DNA of 64,000 bases, taken from contig NW_013546980.1 of the NCBI RefSeq assembly GCF_000711695.1, positions 62,001-126,000 of the forward strand. Reading direction: 5' to 3'. This DNA comes from Tilletiaria anomala UBC 951. Lineage: Eukaryota > Basidiomycota > Exobasidiomycetes > Georgefischeriales > Tilletiariaceae. Under the pieces are notes generated by a model. It was not told the DNA's origin. It worked only from the letters and a program-made list of their open reading frames with translations, and made no database searches. The position numbers and the translations under genes are program-made. Below, one piece after another: positions 47,919-58,255 of this stretch. Each line of letters starts with the position of its first letter. Within the stretch, counting starts at the first letter, position 1.

Positions 47919-49340
47919 CTATTGTGCGCGTGCTCTAAATCGCATTTTTGTCCCCGACGCGTTCGCCATTGCTTTAGAGAGGACCTCTGGAGCGATCTCG
48001 CCTTTGGGGGGAACAGGCGGGGGAGGCAAGTTTCCCTTGTCCTTCATATCCGCTCTCGCTCTCGGCGTCCTCTGCGAGCCATATGTATATCCCATGGTTC
48101 CGAGCAGCACCGCGGCAGCGCCGATCCAAAGCAAACCGAGCTGCTGCTCCTGCTGTTGATGCGACTTATTGCGGCTATTGCTGTATGTGCTGATGGCCAA
48201 GCTGATCGCTTTCCGGATGGACAGGACGAGTGTCACGCCAACAGAGGAGACACGTGTTGTCAGGCGATTTACGCCGGAGATGCAGAGAAGCTGCGTGAAT
48301 GAATAGAGCGAGAGCGGGACGTAGAAGCTTGGTATGACTGGAAATGGGTTCTTGCGTAGAAGATCGCGCGATACGTGTGGTTTCTTGCCTCCTCCCGAAA
48401 GGAAGAAAGCAGCGATGTCTGCTATTTGCTTCGGCAATAATGTCGAGAGGTGCAGAGGTGAAGTGGCGTTAGCGGCGCGCAATTCCTTCACAATCTCTGG
48501 CCATCGAACGAGAAAAAGCGGCAAGCTAAGTGCATGACTGTAGAAAAGTGCTTCTTTCCAGTGCGACGTGCCGTAGCGCTTGAAGGTCTCCTCTTGCCAT
48601 AAGCCCATGATGCCGGACACGATTAGGGAAACCAGGAGCATGGTAATGCCGATTGTATAGTCTGACGATGATGTCTTTAGTTCTGATACTGATGAGGTCT
48701 GCTTCCCGCTTGCTGCTAGCGTTGATACGATGACACCTCCAGTGACTAGTAAGACGGAGATGACTTGGAGGACGTTGTACCTATTTTTGGCAACAAGGGC
48801 AACACGGTCAGTGTGGCCGGACGCAGTGCGGCATTCTCGCGCTCTCTCACTTCTTGTTTGCGAACATCCACCCCAAAAGCATGTTGAAAACCAAGCCTCC
48901 GCTGCGAAAGATAATGTGCACCGCCATGGGTACCGAGAAAGCGAACGCCACATTGTTGAGCAGGTTGGTCGAGAAGAAGAGGACGACCTGGACCCCCCAT
49001 CTGGTCAACGGCACCGAAGGTCTTTTGAACCTGGGGATGAAGGACGGAATGGATGCAGCTTTGGAGCCAACTCCTTTGCCCGGTATATAAAGCTGTGAAG
49101 GCAGGAAGAGCAAGGCAATAAATAGGAAGTTGGTTACAGTGAGAAGAGTGCCGCTCTGGGGGAGGAGCACTGTGCATTCTTCCAGGTACCAGACATTGCT
49201 GACATACCGAAAGTAAGAGCATTCCCAGCCAGCGGATGAGCAAATTTGTCCAGGAAAAATTTGGATCCATGCACCGTTTCTCACCTACAACAGCCGCCAA
49301 AGATGAGCGAGAAGATGACGCCCCAATCTGTGAATACCAT
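47919..49340 (-). CDS. YEA4: UDP-N-acetylglucosamine/UDP-xylose transporter (Yea4/SLC35B4-like)
   Basis: Multipass ER/Golgi nucleotide-sugar transporter of the UAA family, supplying chitin and glycan synthesis. Minus-strand exons 49340-49285, 49198-48851 and 48780-47919 give 421 residues. The start MVFTDWGVIFSLIFGGCC joins exon 2 as SNVWYLEE, the usual first helix. Other family marks are GTLLTVTNFLFIALLF, LLNNVAFAFSVPMAVHIIFR, SGGLVFNMLLGW, GIMGLWQEETFKRYG, HWKEALFYSHALSLPLFL and SSVGVTLVLSIRKAISL. About ten hydrophobic helices are present. The C-terminus is a soluble Pro/Lys-rich tail. Exact substrate cannot be read from sequence. Confidence 0.94.
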
Positions 49341-49827
49341 GTTAGGCTACTCGCCGTCAACGGTATTATCACAAGGGCCTGTCCGCTCTGCAAGCCCTCC
49401 AATACGGGCAAATTGTTCAAGTGGCCGCCAGTCGAATGCTTTCCTCCCCGCCGTGAATCTTGTCGGTACGAACATCTGCACAGGGTGTCATGCTCAACGC
49501 TATCATAATGATGAGGTAGAATGTGGAGAAAGCGAGATTGGGGTGTCATGTGTAGACCGCAGGCAGGAAGGCGGAACGACGAGATCTGCAAAGGGGGGGG
49601 ATACACAGTCGAGGTGCCGCACAACTAACACAACCAACCTGTGGCATGAATGGTCTGACATCACAAGTATCATCTGACATCGTCTCTTGGAGAGCTCAGC
49701 GGCTTCGCCATAAGCATGGTGCACGGACTGACAAGTAGGGCAGACTGGGAACAGCACAGACACAGGTGAAAAGGAGTAGAGAAAGAGCCACCCTTGTCCT
49801 GCAGCGCGCAGAGAGGGCGTTCGCAAG
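49341..49827. promoter_or_regulatory. Divergent promoter region YEA4 / VPS9
   Basis: About 490 bases between outward-facing starts; both promoters must lie here. No TATA box or repeat stands out apart from a G8 run near 49595. Confidence 0.45.
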
Positions 49828-52742
49828 ATGAGCAGTGCAGAGTCGACCGAGGCTGCGGGTACACTTAACGCTGTGCGACCAACGTCCGACGTACCAGAAG
49901 AGGAGCCCAGTGCTGTTGTCGAAGAAATTGGGGATGCTCAACTTACGCACACAAAAAATCTAGAGGCGGGAAAAGTGCAAGCGACAAAGGGACACGATGC
50001 ACCTGCACAAGAGGTCGACAGCCTGTCGAATCAGGCCAAAGCCCTTGAACTTGGCGGCGAGCCCATGAACGAACAAAGGCACTGGCCCGACGAGTCAGCA
50101 GGACAATTACTTGACGTAAACAATGAGCCTCAAGGCGCGAAGATCAACTCTGATGAAAAACAGCACGGTATCTCACAAGAGTCAGCGGCAACAGGGACGT
50201 CGAAGACCGCCAACGCAGATAAAGCAGAACTGGCTAAGTGTGAAAGCCCTACACTACCCGATGAAGAAGAAGCAGCGTCTGCATCTGTACAACAGGTGCT
50301 TCCAGAGACTGAAGGACAACAACATGATGTGCAGGATCCGAAGTCAGAGTCAGTAGAGCCGATAGCTCCATCTCCAGTGGAAAAGACTCCGCCCGCAAGT
50401 GCGCCGGAAGTGCCGCGAAAGGATGTGGACGGCAGCTTGGAGGCAGTCGCTCATGCTTTCGGTAAAGGGACGAGCACTCCATCTCATAGCAGAAGCGCAT
50501 CACCAGTGATCAGAGCTGCAGCAGCGTCCGGGTCTGGTTCCGGGTCGAAGCGGCAGAGCGGGGACTCGTCGCGAGCGGAGAAAGCGCCGACATCTTCAGG
50601 CAAGGAGGGAGAGGGCCGGCAGCCAAAGCGAAAGGAGAGCATACCGAATTCTAAGGCAGCAGAAGAGGCCCCTTTCGATTTCAACAAGTTTCTCGAGCAG
50701 ATGAAGCACCGTGGAGCTGCCCCAGTAGGGGAATACGTCCGAAGGTGTGTTATACTTGGACGGCATCGAACCCATCTCGGCTTTCGACTGATCGATTCAC
50801 TCTTCCGTTCCAGCTTCATTCGCGGGTTTTCCCGCAAGCCGTATCGGACAAATGATCAGATCAAGCTTATCAATGACTTCCTCGCCTTCATCCATGAGCA
50901 GATGGCAAACACGCCGCCGTGGTCCACGCTGTCCGGTCCCGAGTTCGACAATGCAAAGGAGGCAATGGAGAAGCTTGTCATGAATCGGCTATACCCATTC
51001 ACTTTTTCGCCAGCTGTCGCCAAAGAGGGCAGATGGCCTGTGCAGACTGACGACCTGGAACGAGATTCAGTGCTGAACCAAAAGATGAGACTGTTCGAGT
51101 GGGTCAAGGAAGAGCATCTTGATGTGCCGACAGGAGAGCACTCTCGTGGCTTTGTAGAGTTTGGCGTGACCGGTGAGCAGTGAGCAATCAACCCTCATTG
51201 AGCCGATCAGAGACTGACGGAGCATCCGAAATCATCGCAGAGCTACTCAAAATCAACCATTACAAAGCTCCTCGAGATAAACTTATCTGCGTTCTAAACT
51301 GCAGCAAGGTCATCTTTGGATTGATCCGACATTTGTATCAAGGCGAGGACGCAGACACGTTCTTACCTATTCTCATCTTCATCGTCCTGCGCGCAAGGCC
51401 GGAGCATCTCATTTCAAATGTCGAGTACATCAATCGGTTCCGAAGTCCCGAGCGCTTATCGAGCGAATCCGGGTACTATCTCTCCAGCCTGGTGAGTTGA
51501 ACGCAGACCCACCCCGTTGACTTTACAGAGCTGGCTCCCTAACCCAGTTTATGTACCCATCATGCTTCAGATGGGTGCAATTTCTTTCATTGAGCAGATG
51601 GAATTCTCAAGCTTCTCAAACTTGACGCAAGAAGACTTTGAGAGGTAAGTGTACTTCAGTGTGGAGGCCCGGGGGAGAGGCGGAAAGATCAACACTGACG
51701 CTTCTTCTTTCGCCCACATGAAAAAGGAACATCGAGGTGGCCGCTGCAAGGCTAGCAGAAGAGAGCAAGGAGATGGACCGAAGAGAGCGTTCCGCCTCTG
51801 ATGGCGGCCATGGGGATGGGGTGGGCGAAGAAGAAGCACGATCGATTGGACTGACCCCTGTAGCGGCGGCGCTAGCGGACGATACTCGAGCTTTCTTGCA
51901 ACGTACTGGCGAGGCCGCACGCTTAGGTATGAGCAAGCCCATTGGCGTGATCGGGCGCTTTTTAAGTGAAGCGACAGACGGGATACGAACGCCTTCGAGC
52001 GTGGGAACGGCGAGTGGCTCAGGCAGCGAATCCGGTCGAGAATCACCGCCACAAAGGGTCACGCTCGCGCCTTTCCCACCAGACACTCCAAAAAGTGGCT
52101 TGCTTGGAATGAGCACAAGTGAGAGCTCCCAGGTGGCCAGGGACGGGAGCGCAGCCGAGAGACTCAGCGGCTTCAGCTTCGGGTCATGGCGTGGCAGCCG
52201 CCCTCCGGACGGCGGTGGCGAGCAGCCGCAGTTCGGGCCCCAGACGCCGACATCCGCTCATTCTAGCACTGGACACGGAAACTCTCAGCAACCTGCTGCG
52301 GCTCGGCGTTCGTGGCTCGGCGCTCCGGCACAATTGCTCGCCGACACGCCATGTGGCGACAGTCCCGCTTCATTCGCCTTGAGCTTTGGCGACGGCAGGG
52401 CGCCGGATTCACCAAGCGTTCGCTTGGCAGACGCTGGTCGAAACCCTCAAGTGCACACAGCATCTCTGGGTTGGGAGATGAGTGCCGGTGATCTGGCGGA
52501 CATATCAGCACAGGCGGAACGCGTGTACCGTGACAAGATGGACGCAGCAGTTGAGACACTCAAGGGGATCTTTCCCGAGACCGAGCACGATGTCTGCATG
52601 ATGGTGCTTGAAAGCTGGTGAGTTTTCACGTATGTGCGTCACGAAAAATCGCGCTGAAGCTTACTAATACGTCCTACTTACCTCTTCGCGTAGCAATGGC
52701 GATGTGCAAGCAGCTATTGACAGACTGCTTGAGATGTCTTGA
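49828..52742 (+). CDS. VPS9: Vps9-domain guanine-nucleotide exchange factor for Rab5-type GTPases
   Basis: Activates Rab5/Vps21 on endosomes. Six exons: 49828-50744, 50814-51172, 51241-51491, 51571-51644, 51727-52617 and 52694-52742, giving 846 residues. A disordered, acidic/Ser-rich N-terminus of about 280 residues comes first. The helical bundle and VPS9 domain follow: FDFNKFLEQMKHRG, NDQIKLINDFLAFIHEQM, NAKEAMEKLVMNRLYPFTF, TDDLERDSVLNQKMRLFEW and ELLKINHYKAPRDKLICVL. They continue with VVLRARPEHLISNVEYINRF and GYYLSSLMGAISFIEQM. A Ser/Gly linker precedes a C-terminal ubiquitin-binding CUE domain (KMDAAVETLKGIFPE, CNGDVQAAIDRLLEMS) split by the last intron. Yeast Vps9 has the same VPS9-plus-CUE plan. 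The first intron is 69 bases with no stop, so it reads through in frame. Confidence 0.97.
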
Positions 52743-52889
52743 GCGGGTCGGCAGCCATGATGTAGTCGTGGCGCCATGCAGCAACTTTCACTAAGCAATA
52801 GATGACAGCCTAGAGTACAACATCCCAGTTGCCACTTTCGAGGCGAACCAACTTCCCCCTAAGGTCGCAGAGTCCATATATCTCAGTTT

Positions 52890-52901
52890 GGGGGGGGGGG
52901 G
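52890..52901. repeat. G12 homopolymer next to the VPS60 stop codon
   Basis: Twelve consecutive G on the plus strand, that is C12 directly after the TGA of VPS60 on the minus strand. A simple homopolymer, prone to length change and sequencing error. Confidence 0.9.
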
Positions 52902-53781
52902 TCAGATTGCCGCTTCGGTCTGCAAAAAGCACCGCCCGGGCACGAGTAGTCAGCACAAGCATTGGAAGGTATGGAGAACTTGAGTCCTGAATGCACACAC
53001 CTGCTTCTGAGGCCGCTCGCTTTCTGGCGCTTCGTCGATAAAGTCCGGTAAAGCCATATTGCCTTCTTGTAGATACGACGGCGTCTCTGTCTCCTCTTCG
53101 CCAATCTCGTTCTCCCTGCCCCGCCAATTATGAGCAATCCGTGTCAATGGCCTCCAGATAATTTAAGGCTTCAGAGTGGGGCTGCTCACAGTGCCTCGAG
53201 TTCTGCCTCTAAGTCTGCCTCGTCAATCTCGTCTGGGACGCCATAGCTTCTCCCGAGCGTTTCTTGCACCTCGTTGGTCTGCTCGATCATGTCCTCCATA
53301 TCATCCTGAATGCGCTCGATCTTGTCCAAGTCGATTTTGCCGTACGTTTTGCGCATCTCCTTATTTGCGGTCTGCATGGCGTCCACCGTAGCCATGGTAT
53401 TCCGGAGGTTCTCCGTCGTCATTGTCGCCTGCTCCATATTGTACGCTTGCTGCTGTAACTGGGCGAGCTGCCCTTCGTAAAGGCGCTTCTGCTTTAGCAC
53501 TCTGATCGCTCGTTGCTGAATGGCAGTCTGTGAATCGCGGACCATGAACTTGACGTGAGTGGGGTCTGGAATAGAACGATACGTTTCCCATGAGCACGGG
53601 TACGCACCTTCCCCGGACCATCCCGCATCTTCTTCATCTGATCCCGATAGCGTCCCAACTCAGCATCAAGCTTGCGAATCTTGACTTCGACGCCATCTGC
53701 ACGCTGCTCGGTGGACAGAATCGCCGATTGCAGGGTCGGCTTTGCTGCCGCAGCTTTTGACCCTCCGAACAGGCGATTCAT
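52902..53781 (-). CDS. VPS60: ESCRT-III subunit Vps60/CHMP5
   Basis: Late-acting ESCRT-III protein that regulates Vps4 through Vta1 at multivesicular bodies. Minus-strand exons 53781-53608, 53548-53190, 53115-53001 and 52919-52902 give 221 residues, close to the usual length of about 220. The start is MNRLFGGSK. The basic core has LQSAILSTEQRADGVEVKI, LDAELGRYRDQMKKMRDGPG, AIRVLKQKRLYEGQLAQL, YNMEQATMTTENLRNTMATV and KIDLDKIERIQDDMEDM. The acidic C-terminal part is EIDEADLEAELEALENEIGE. The last coding exon has six codons, TEAAI and stop. If introns are ignored the protein stops early at EAL. The gene is convergent with VPS9 (160 bases between stops) and divergent from the 54133 gene. Confidence 0.95.
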
Positions 53782-54132
53782 GATCGCCCTGCCCCCTTTG
53801 ATGAACTGTGGCGTAGCTTGCTACCGGTCTATCCGACTTGACCGTGCCTTCAACACATCTCGGGGGCCATAGAGTGTGGGATTCAACCGAACACGTAATA
53901 GTTGATGGCAGCTGTGCGTCTTGTGTTGTGCTCGCGGAGAGCCAGCGCTATCTAACGCGTAAGGCGGTTCCGCTGCGCGAAAAGTGTGCGGAGCCCAGTC
54001 GTCAGTACGCTCATCTCTCAACTAACATTACATTCAGACACCTCTCAACCTGAAGGGCTGGGAGGCGTTCGTTGATGTTAGTGCGCATCACCAGCGCCGA
54101 AGGTCGTGCAGTCAAGCAAGTTTGCTCTCAAC
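53782..54132. promoter_or_regulatory. Divergent promoter region VPS60 / zinc-finger gene
   Basis: About 350 bases between outward-facing starts. Nothing specific is seen beyond the implied promoters. Confidence 0.45.
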
Positions 54133-56221
54133 ATGAGCAACGACGCTGCCCTCCTCGCCGAAATTGCCCGGCTATCCGGAGTCATCGATCAACGTCGCAA
54201 CACAAGCGGCCAAGCTGATTTCGCAAGCGGCTCAAGAGCGTCGTATAGAGGGCGGGGAGGTGCCGCTCCTTACCGTGGGACAAATGGACTTCGCGGAGCT
54301 TACTATGCGGCCGGAAGAGGGCGCGGCGGGGGTACTGGTCCTTTGCCTTCCAGACATCGCACTCTGGTGCTCAACAGGCCCGCCGACAGTACCGTGTCCG
54401 AAACAACTCAAAGCAAGAAAGTAAGTCCTGCAGACTTGGAAGAAGGCGAGATCGACCCTGCTGGCGCGCTTGCTGCACCCGCACAATGGGTCAAGCGTAA
54501 GACAACACACAACATGTCGCTCGTTCGCGGGGAGACTTTCGAGAAGACGTGAGTAGCGCAATTCGTGGGGAAACGCGACATAGGCGCCTGATGCATGCTT
54601 TTGAACGACAGGGAACCTGCGCGCTTAGCTTCTATTGCGGCTGCGCAAGAAGCCAAGGCAGCAGCCAAGGCAGCTCGTCGGCCAGCGCTACGGACGAAGA
54701 CTGGGGTGAAGAAACGGCAGCCGGCCGTTCGCCGGGGCGACAAGATGGGCGAGATCATCATCGATGGTGTTATTTTCCAATTCGACGAGACGGGCGAGAA
54801 GATGATAAAGAAGGGACCCGTTACTCAGGCAGATTACGTCGACAAAGAACCCGCAGCTGGGCCAAGCATGAGCACACCTCTCAATGCTTCCGTGGATGGG
54901 CAGAAATTCGTTCGCACAAAAAATGGGAATCTCATCAGCGCTGAAATTCTCGCTCAAAGGAAGGCGAACAGCAAGAAGGCAAAGCTAGCAGCCATGGGAA
55001 GGTCCATTGGGGACATGCAGAAGGCGCGGTGAGTCCATTCATAACCCACCTGCAGGTGCACGTTCTAAAAGAGGCTAATATCGCTTTCTTCACGTAGCTA
55101 TGCATCTCGCCCCAGCAAGGGAAAGTCTACTGCTTTCGACCGACCCAAGGGTCTTTGCAGCTTTTTCAACAAGACAGGTCTGTCCTAGACTTCCATTCGT
55201 ACTCTGGCTCTTCCCGGACGGGTTGTCTGACACTCCTCCTTTTTCCGGTCGCGCCACGACATGGGTCCGCGCACACAAACTTACATTGTTTCTAATGATA
55301 GGTACATGCAAACGCGGGCTGTCCTGTCAGTTCAAACATGATCCAGAGAAAGTTGCGATATGCCCCGGTGCCCTAACTGCGAAAGGCTGCATGAAGCCAC
55401 CTGGCACATGCCTCCTCTCACACAACCCCCTTTCCAATCGCGTTCCCCACTGCACGCACTACCTAGCGGGGGATTGCCGCTTTGGAGTGGATTGCTTCTA
55501 CGAGCATTCTGAAAAGGTGAAGCCCAACTCGGCATTCTGCAGCGACTTTTCCACATTGGGCTGGTGCGCTCGCGGAAAGGAGTGCGATCAACGGCACACG
55601 TGGGAATGTCCAGAGTTTGCAGAGAAGGGCTCATGTTCTCGACCCGGGTGCAAGCTCGCGCATGTCATCCGTGCCAGCACTGCGATGGCAAACGCCGCGC
55701 AGCATATTGAAGGTACAATATCAGGAACATCGGGAGCGGACGCAGAGGCAGCGGCGGATGACGATGCGCTATTCATGCGCGACGATGCAGCTGCGACAGC
55801 GGGTGATTCAGGGATGGACACAGATGCAGGCTCGTTTCGCAAGCGCAAGCATGCAGGTGACGTTGATGGCGGTAGTGACGGTGGAGAATCGCAAGTCTTG
55901 TCTTTTGTCCCGAAAACAAAGAAATCCAAGGCTTTCACGCGTCAGCAAGACTTCATCGGTTTTGGCGATGATGGCCTGGACGATGGTATGGATGACGGCG
56001 AGGATAGCGACGAGGATGATGAACATGGAGACGAGGAAGAGGACGGCGATCATGCGGAGAGCGTTGCGAGCGAGGACGAGCGAACCGATTTCGATTCCGA
56101 TGATGATGACGGCCAACAAGAGTCTGGTGAAGGCTCAGAAGTGAATGAAGAAAGCGAGTCTGAAAGCGAAAACGATGAAGAGCTTGCTGGGCTCACAAGA
56201 ACAGCTGTATGTAGCTTATGA
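54133..56221 (+). CDS. CCCH zinc-finger RNA-binding protein (ZC3H3/Red5-like)
   Basis: Probable nuclear RNA-processing and export factor. Exons 54133-54548, 54612-55028, 55098-55177 and 55302-56221 give 610 residues. The N-terminus is Arg/Gly rich (SRASYRGRGG, AAGRGRGGG). A basic middle part contains VRTKNGNLISAEILAQRK. Five CCCH fingers lie at about residues 300-420: CSFFNKTGTCKRGLSCQFKH, CPGALTAKGC to CLLSH, CTHYLAGDCRFGVDCFYEH, CSDFSTLGWC to CDQRH, and CPEFAEKGSC to CKLAH. The DPEKVA linker after finger 1 is characteristic of ZC3H3 and fission-yeast Red5. The first finger is made only after the 80-base exon 3 is joined to exon 4. The C-terminus is a long Asp/Glu/Ser tail. Orthology to Red5 is inferred from the finger pattern. 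Confidence 0.93.
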
Positions 56222-56442
56222 CTGGCGTTCTAAATTAAGAGCCTATCCTCACACACCCACTGCACATGCTTCATGCTTCTGCATGAGTTTTTCATTTGCG
56301 GTTTTGCGTAGGCTAGTAGTACAGTTTTAACTTCACCCTCTCTACTGTTTTTGCAAGCTTCTCGATGTGTGGCTGGTAAATTGGTATTGTGGTCCCTCTG
56401 CAAGAGGCGATAAAATGCTTCTTTCCTTGAAAGTGGAAGCCG

Positions 56443-57315
56443 CTAGTCGATCGGACCCAAGAAGTCCTCCTTCATCGTCCCAATGGCGAACTGTGCGGGA
56501 GATGGAATGCATTCAGGATTCAGGCTTCCCCGGTGAGAAATCTGCCACATCAATTCGATCACACTCACAACTTCGTTGGCGTCGACCCGTGTGCCGACGA
56601 TTCGTAACCGTACTTTGATCCCAGGTGTCAGCGATGCTTCGGGCGAAGCAAATTCCGGCGGATTTGAGTCCGCTTGGAATTGGTATTCGACGGGCAGCAA
56701 ATGCGTCGAGGTAAAGATGCTAAGCGGACCGACAGAGGCGAAGAAGCCCATCTTGTTTACGTTCGTTACAAGAGCATCTACCACCTCGCCTTTGAATGGC
56801 TTCATGACGATGGCGCTGTACTTGCTGCGAAACTCGGCCAGTCCGCTGCCAGGTTTTACAATTCCTTCACCAATGTCATTGATGGCGACGACTCGGATGA
56901 TGTAGCCCTGCGATCGATGTTGAACCTGGCGTTAGATTCATATTGCACTGTGAGCAAGAGATGCAGCATGAGACGGGTACTTACGTATCGTCCCGTACAG
57001 GTGCCTTCGACATCGTCTCTCAGCTTGGCTTCCACTGAAAAAAGGGCGAGACCAAGACGGGAGCTCGGGCTGTCAGAGGATTGTTTGTGCACGTGCAGTA
57101 ATCCGGATACGTGCGTTGGCGCATACGCACAGAACTGCTGCATGGAAGGACCGAAGAAGGAAGGATGTAGATTAATGGTATGCTTGAGCTCCTTCTGCAA
57201 AGCGAAACGCATGGAAAGAGTCGCAACAAAGAACACAATGAGCCCTCCGTCTATTAAGCATATCCTAGCGCTTAATCCAGAAGATTTGGGCAAGAGTACT
57301 GACCAGGAAAAACAT
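56443..57315 (-). CDS. RPB7: RNA polymerase II subunit Rpb7
   Basis: Forms the Rpb4/Rpb7 stalk of RNA polymerase II and contacts nascent RNA. Five minus-strand exons: 57315-57304, 57194-57131, 57034-56985, 56907-56569 and 56490-56443, giving 170 residues, the usual size. The first exon has four codons, MFFL, as in the family start. Exon 2 is KELKHTINLHPSFFGPSMQQ, then EAKLRDDVEGTCTGRYGY across exons 3-4. The S1/OB domain follows (VMKPFKGEVVDALVTNVNKM, GFFASVGPLSIF, KVRLRIVGTRVD). The end FAIGTMKEDFLGPID comes from the last exon. The fourth intron (78 bases) has no stop and is a multiple of three, so retention would insert 26 residues near the C-terminus. Confidence 0.96.
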
Positions 57316-57565
57316 CCTGGCTGCTAGCTGAACGAGCTGGCCAACTCGACAGGCCCTGGCGTACACTGTGCACCGGAGCACAATCTGTTGTCCACACCCT
57401 CCCGGAAAGTCGCGCAAACAGGTCGAGAGGTGGAACGCCTCCTTCGTCCGCTCAAGCTTTGAGGCCACTTGGACTTGGCCGTGGATGAATGTCCCACCTC
57501 TTGCGCTTCCAACTCCTTGGCGCGAAGGATGCACCCCCTTCCTTTCCTTCTTGTCTTCCCTGCTC

Positions 57566-57956
57566 CTAAGAGCCAGCCCCGATCAAAGCACCACAAACTT
57601 TTGGAGGGCTACGAAAGCTTGTCCTCGTATTTTCCTGAGCGAACGTGCCTTCCTCTGCCCTTGCTGCTTCGGATGTCACTGCAGCAGCGCCCGGCGCGGC
57701 AGGTCCTCCAGCGGTCGTCCCGCTCCTTTCCGCTACTCCCTTTCGTTCGCCAGAGCCACTAGACAAGCGTGGTGAGAGAATGCTCTGCTGTCTACCTGAG
57801 CCTTACTCTCTACCTTGACCAGTCTTCCTCAGTGCTGACGGATGCTTGGGTGCTCGGACGTGCGGGGGCTGGTCCCACGATGTGGCCTGGACAGAGAGGC
57901 TGGCCATCAGGACGACGATGTGTTGCAACTTGCAAAGGAGGTCGGGCAGATGACAT
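57566..57956 (-). CDS. Tentative small disordered protein
   Basis: A possible two-exon gene: 57956-57814 and 57758-57566, 111 residues. The frame joins with matching phase (EEDWS then SGSGERKGVA). The sequence is Pro/Ala/Gly/Arg rich (THRRPDGQPLCPGHIVGPAP), with no recognised domain. The donor GTAGAG is weak and the intron is about 55 bases, so this is unproven. The same DNA could be just RPB7/SSZ1 promoter sequence. Confidence 0.25.
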
Positions 57957-58255
57957 GCTGCGTCGCAGGTGGCGATCTTCGGAAGAGCAGCAGCAGGGCG
58001 ATGGGCCAACCCTACTTCTTCCATGCAATCCCTTCTACGCCGTAGTGGTTCCGCTCTTCTCCTTCTCGATCGAAGATTTCGTTTCAGCTTTTTTGGTCTG
58101 CTTCGAGTCTTCGACAAGCTGGCGCTTTTGATTCTGCACGAGGTACAACTACTGCATGCTTCTCCTTGCTCCTGCCTCAGTGCCTCCAATAGCAAAAAAC
58201 CCATTTTCCAAGCACCTCTGTACCCTTGGCCAGATCACAGAGTATAAAGTACAAG
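57957..58255. promoter_or_regulatory. SSZ1 upstream region
   Basis: It contains the SSZ1 promoter and leader. If the tentative gene at 57566-57956 is not real, the promoter space shared with RPB7 extends to 57316. Confidence 0.4.
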
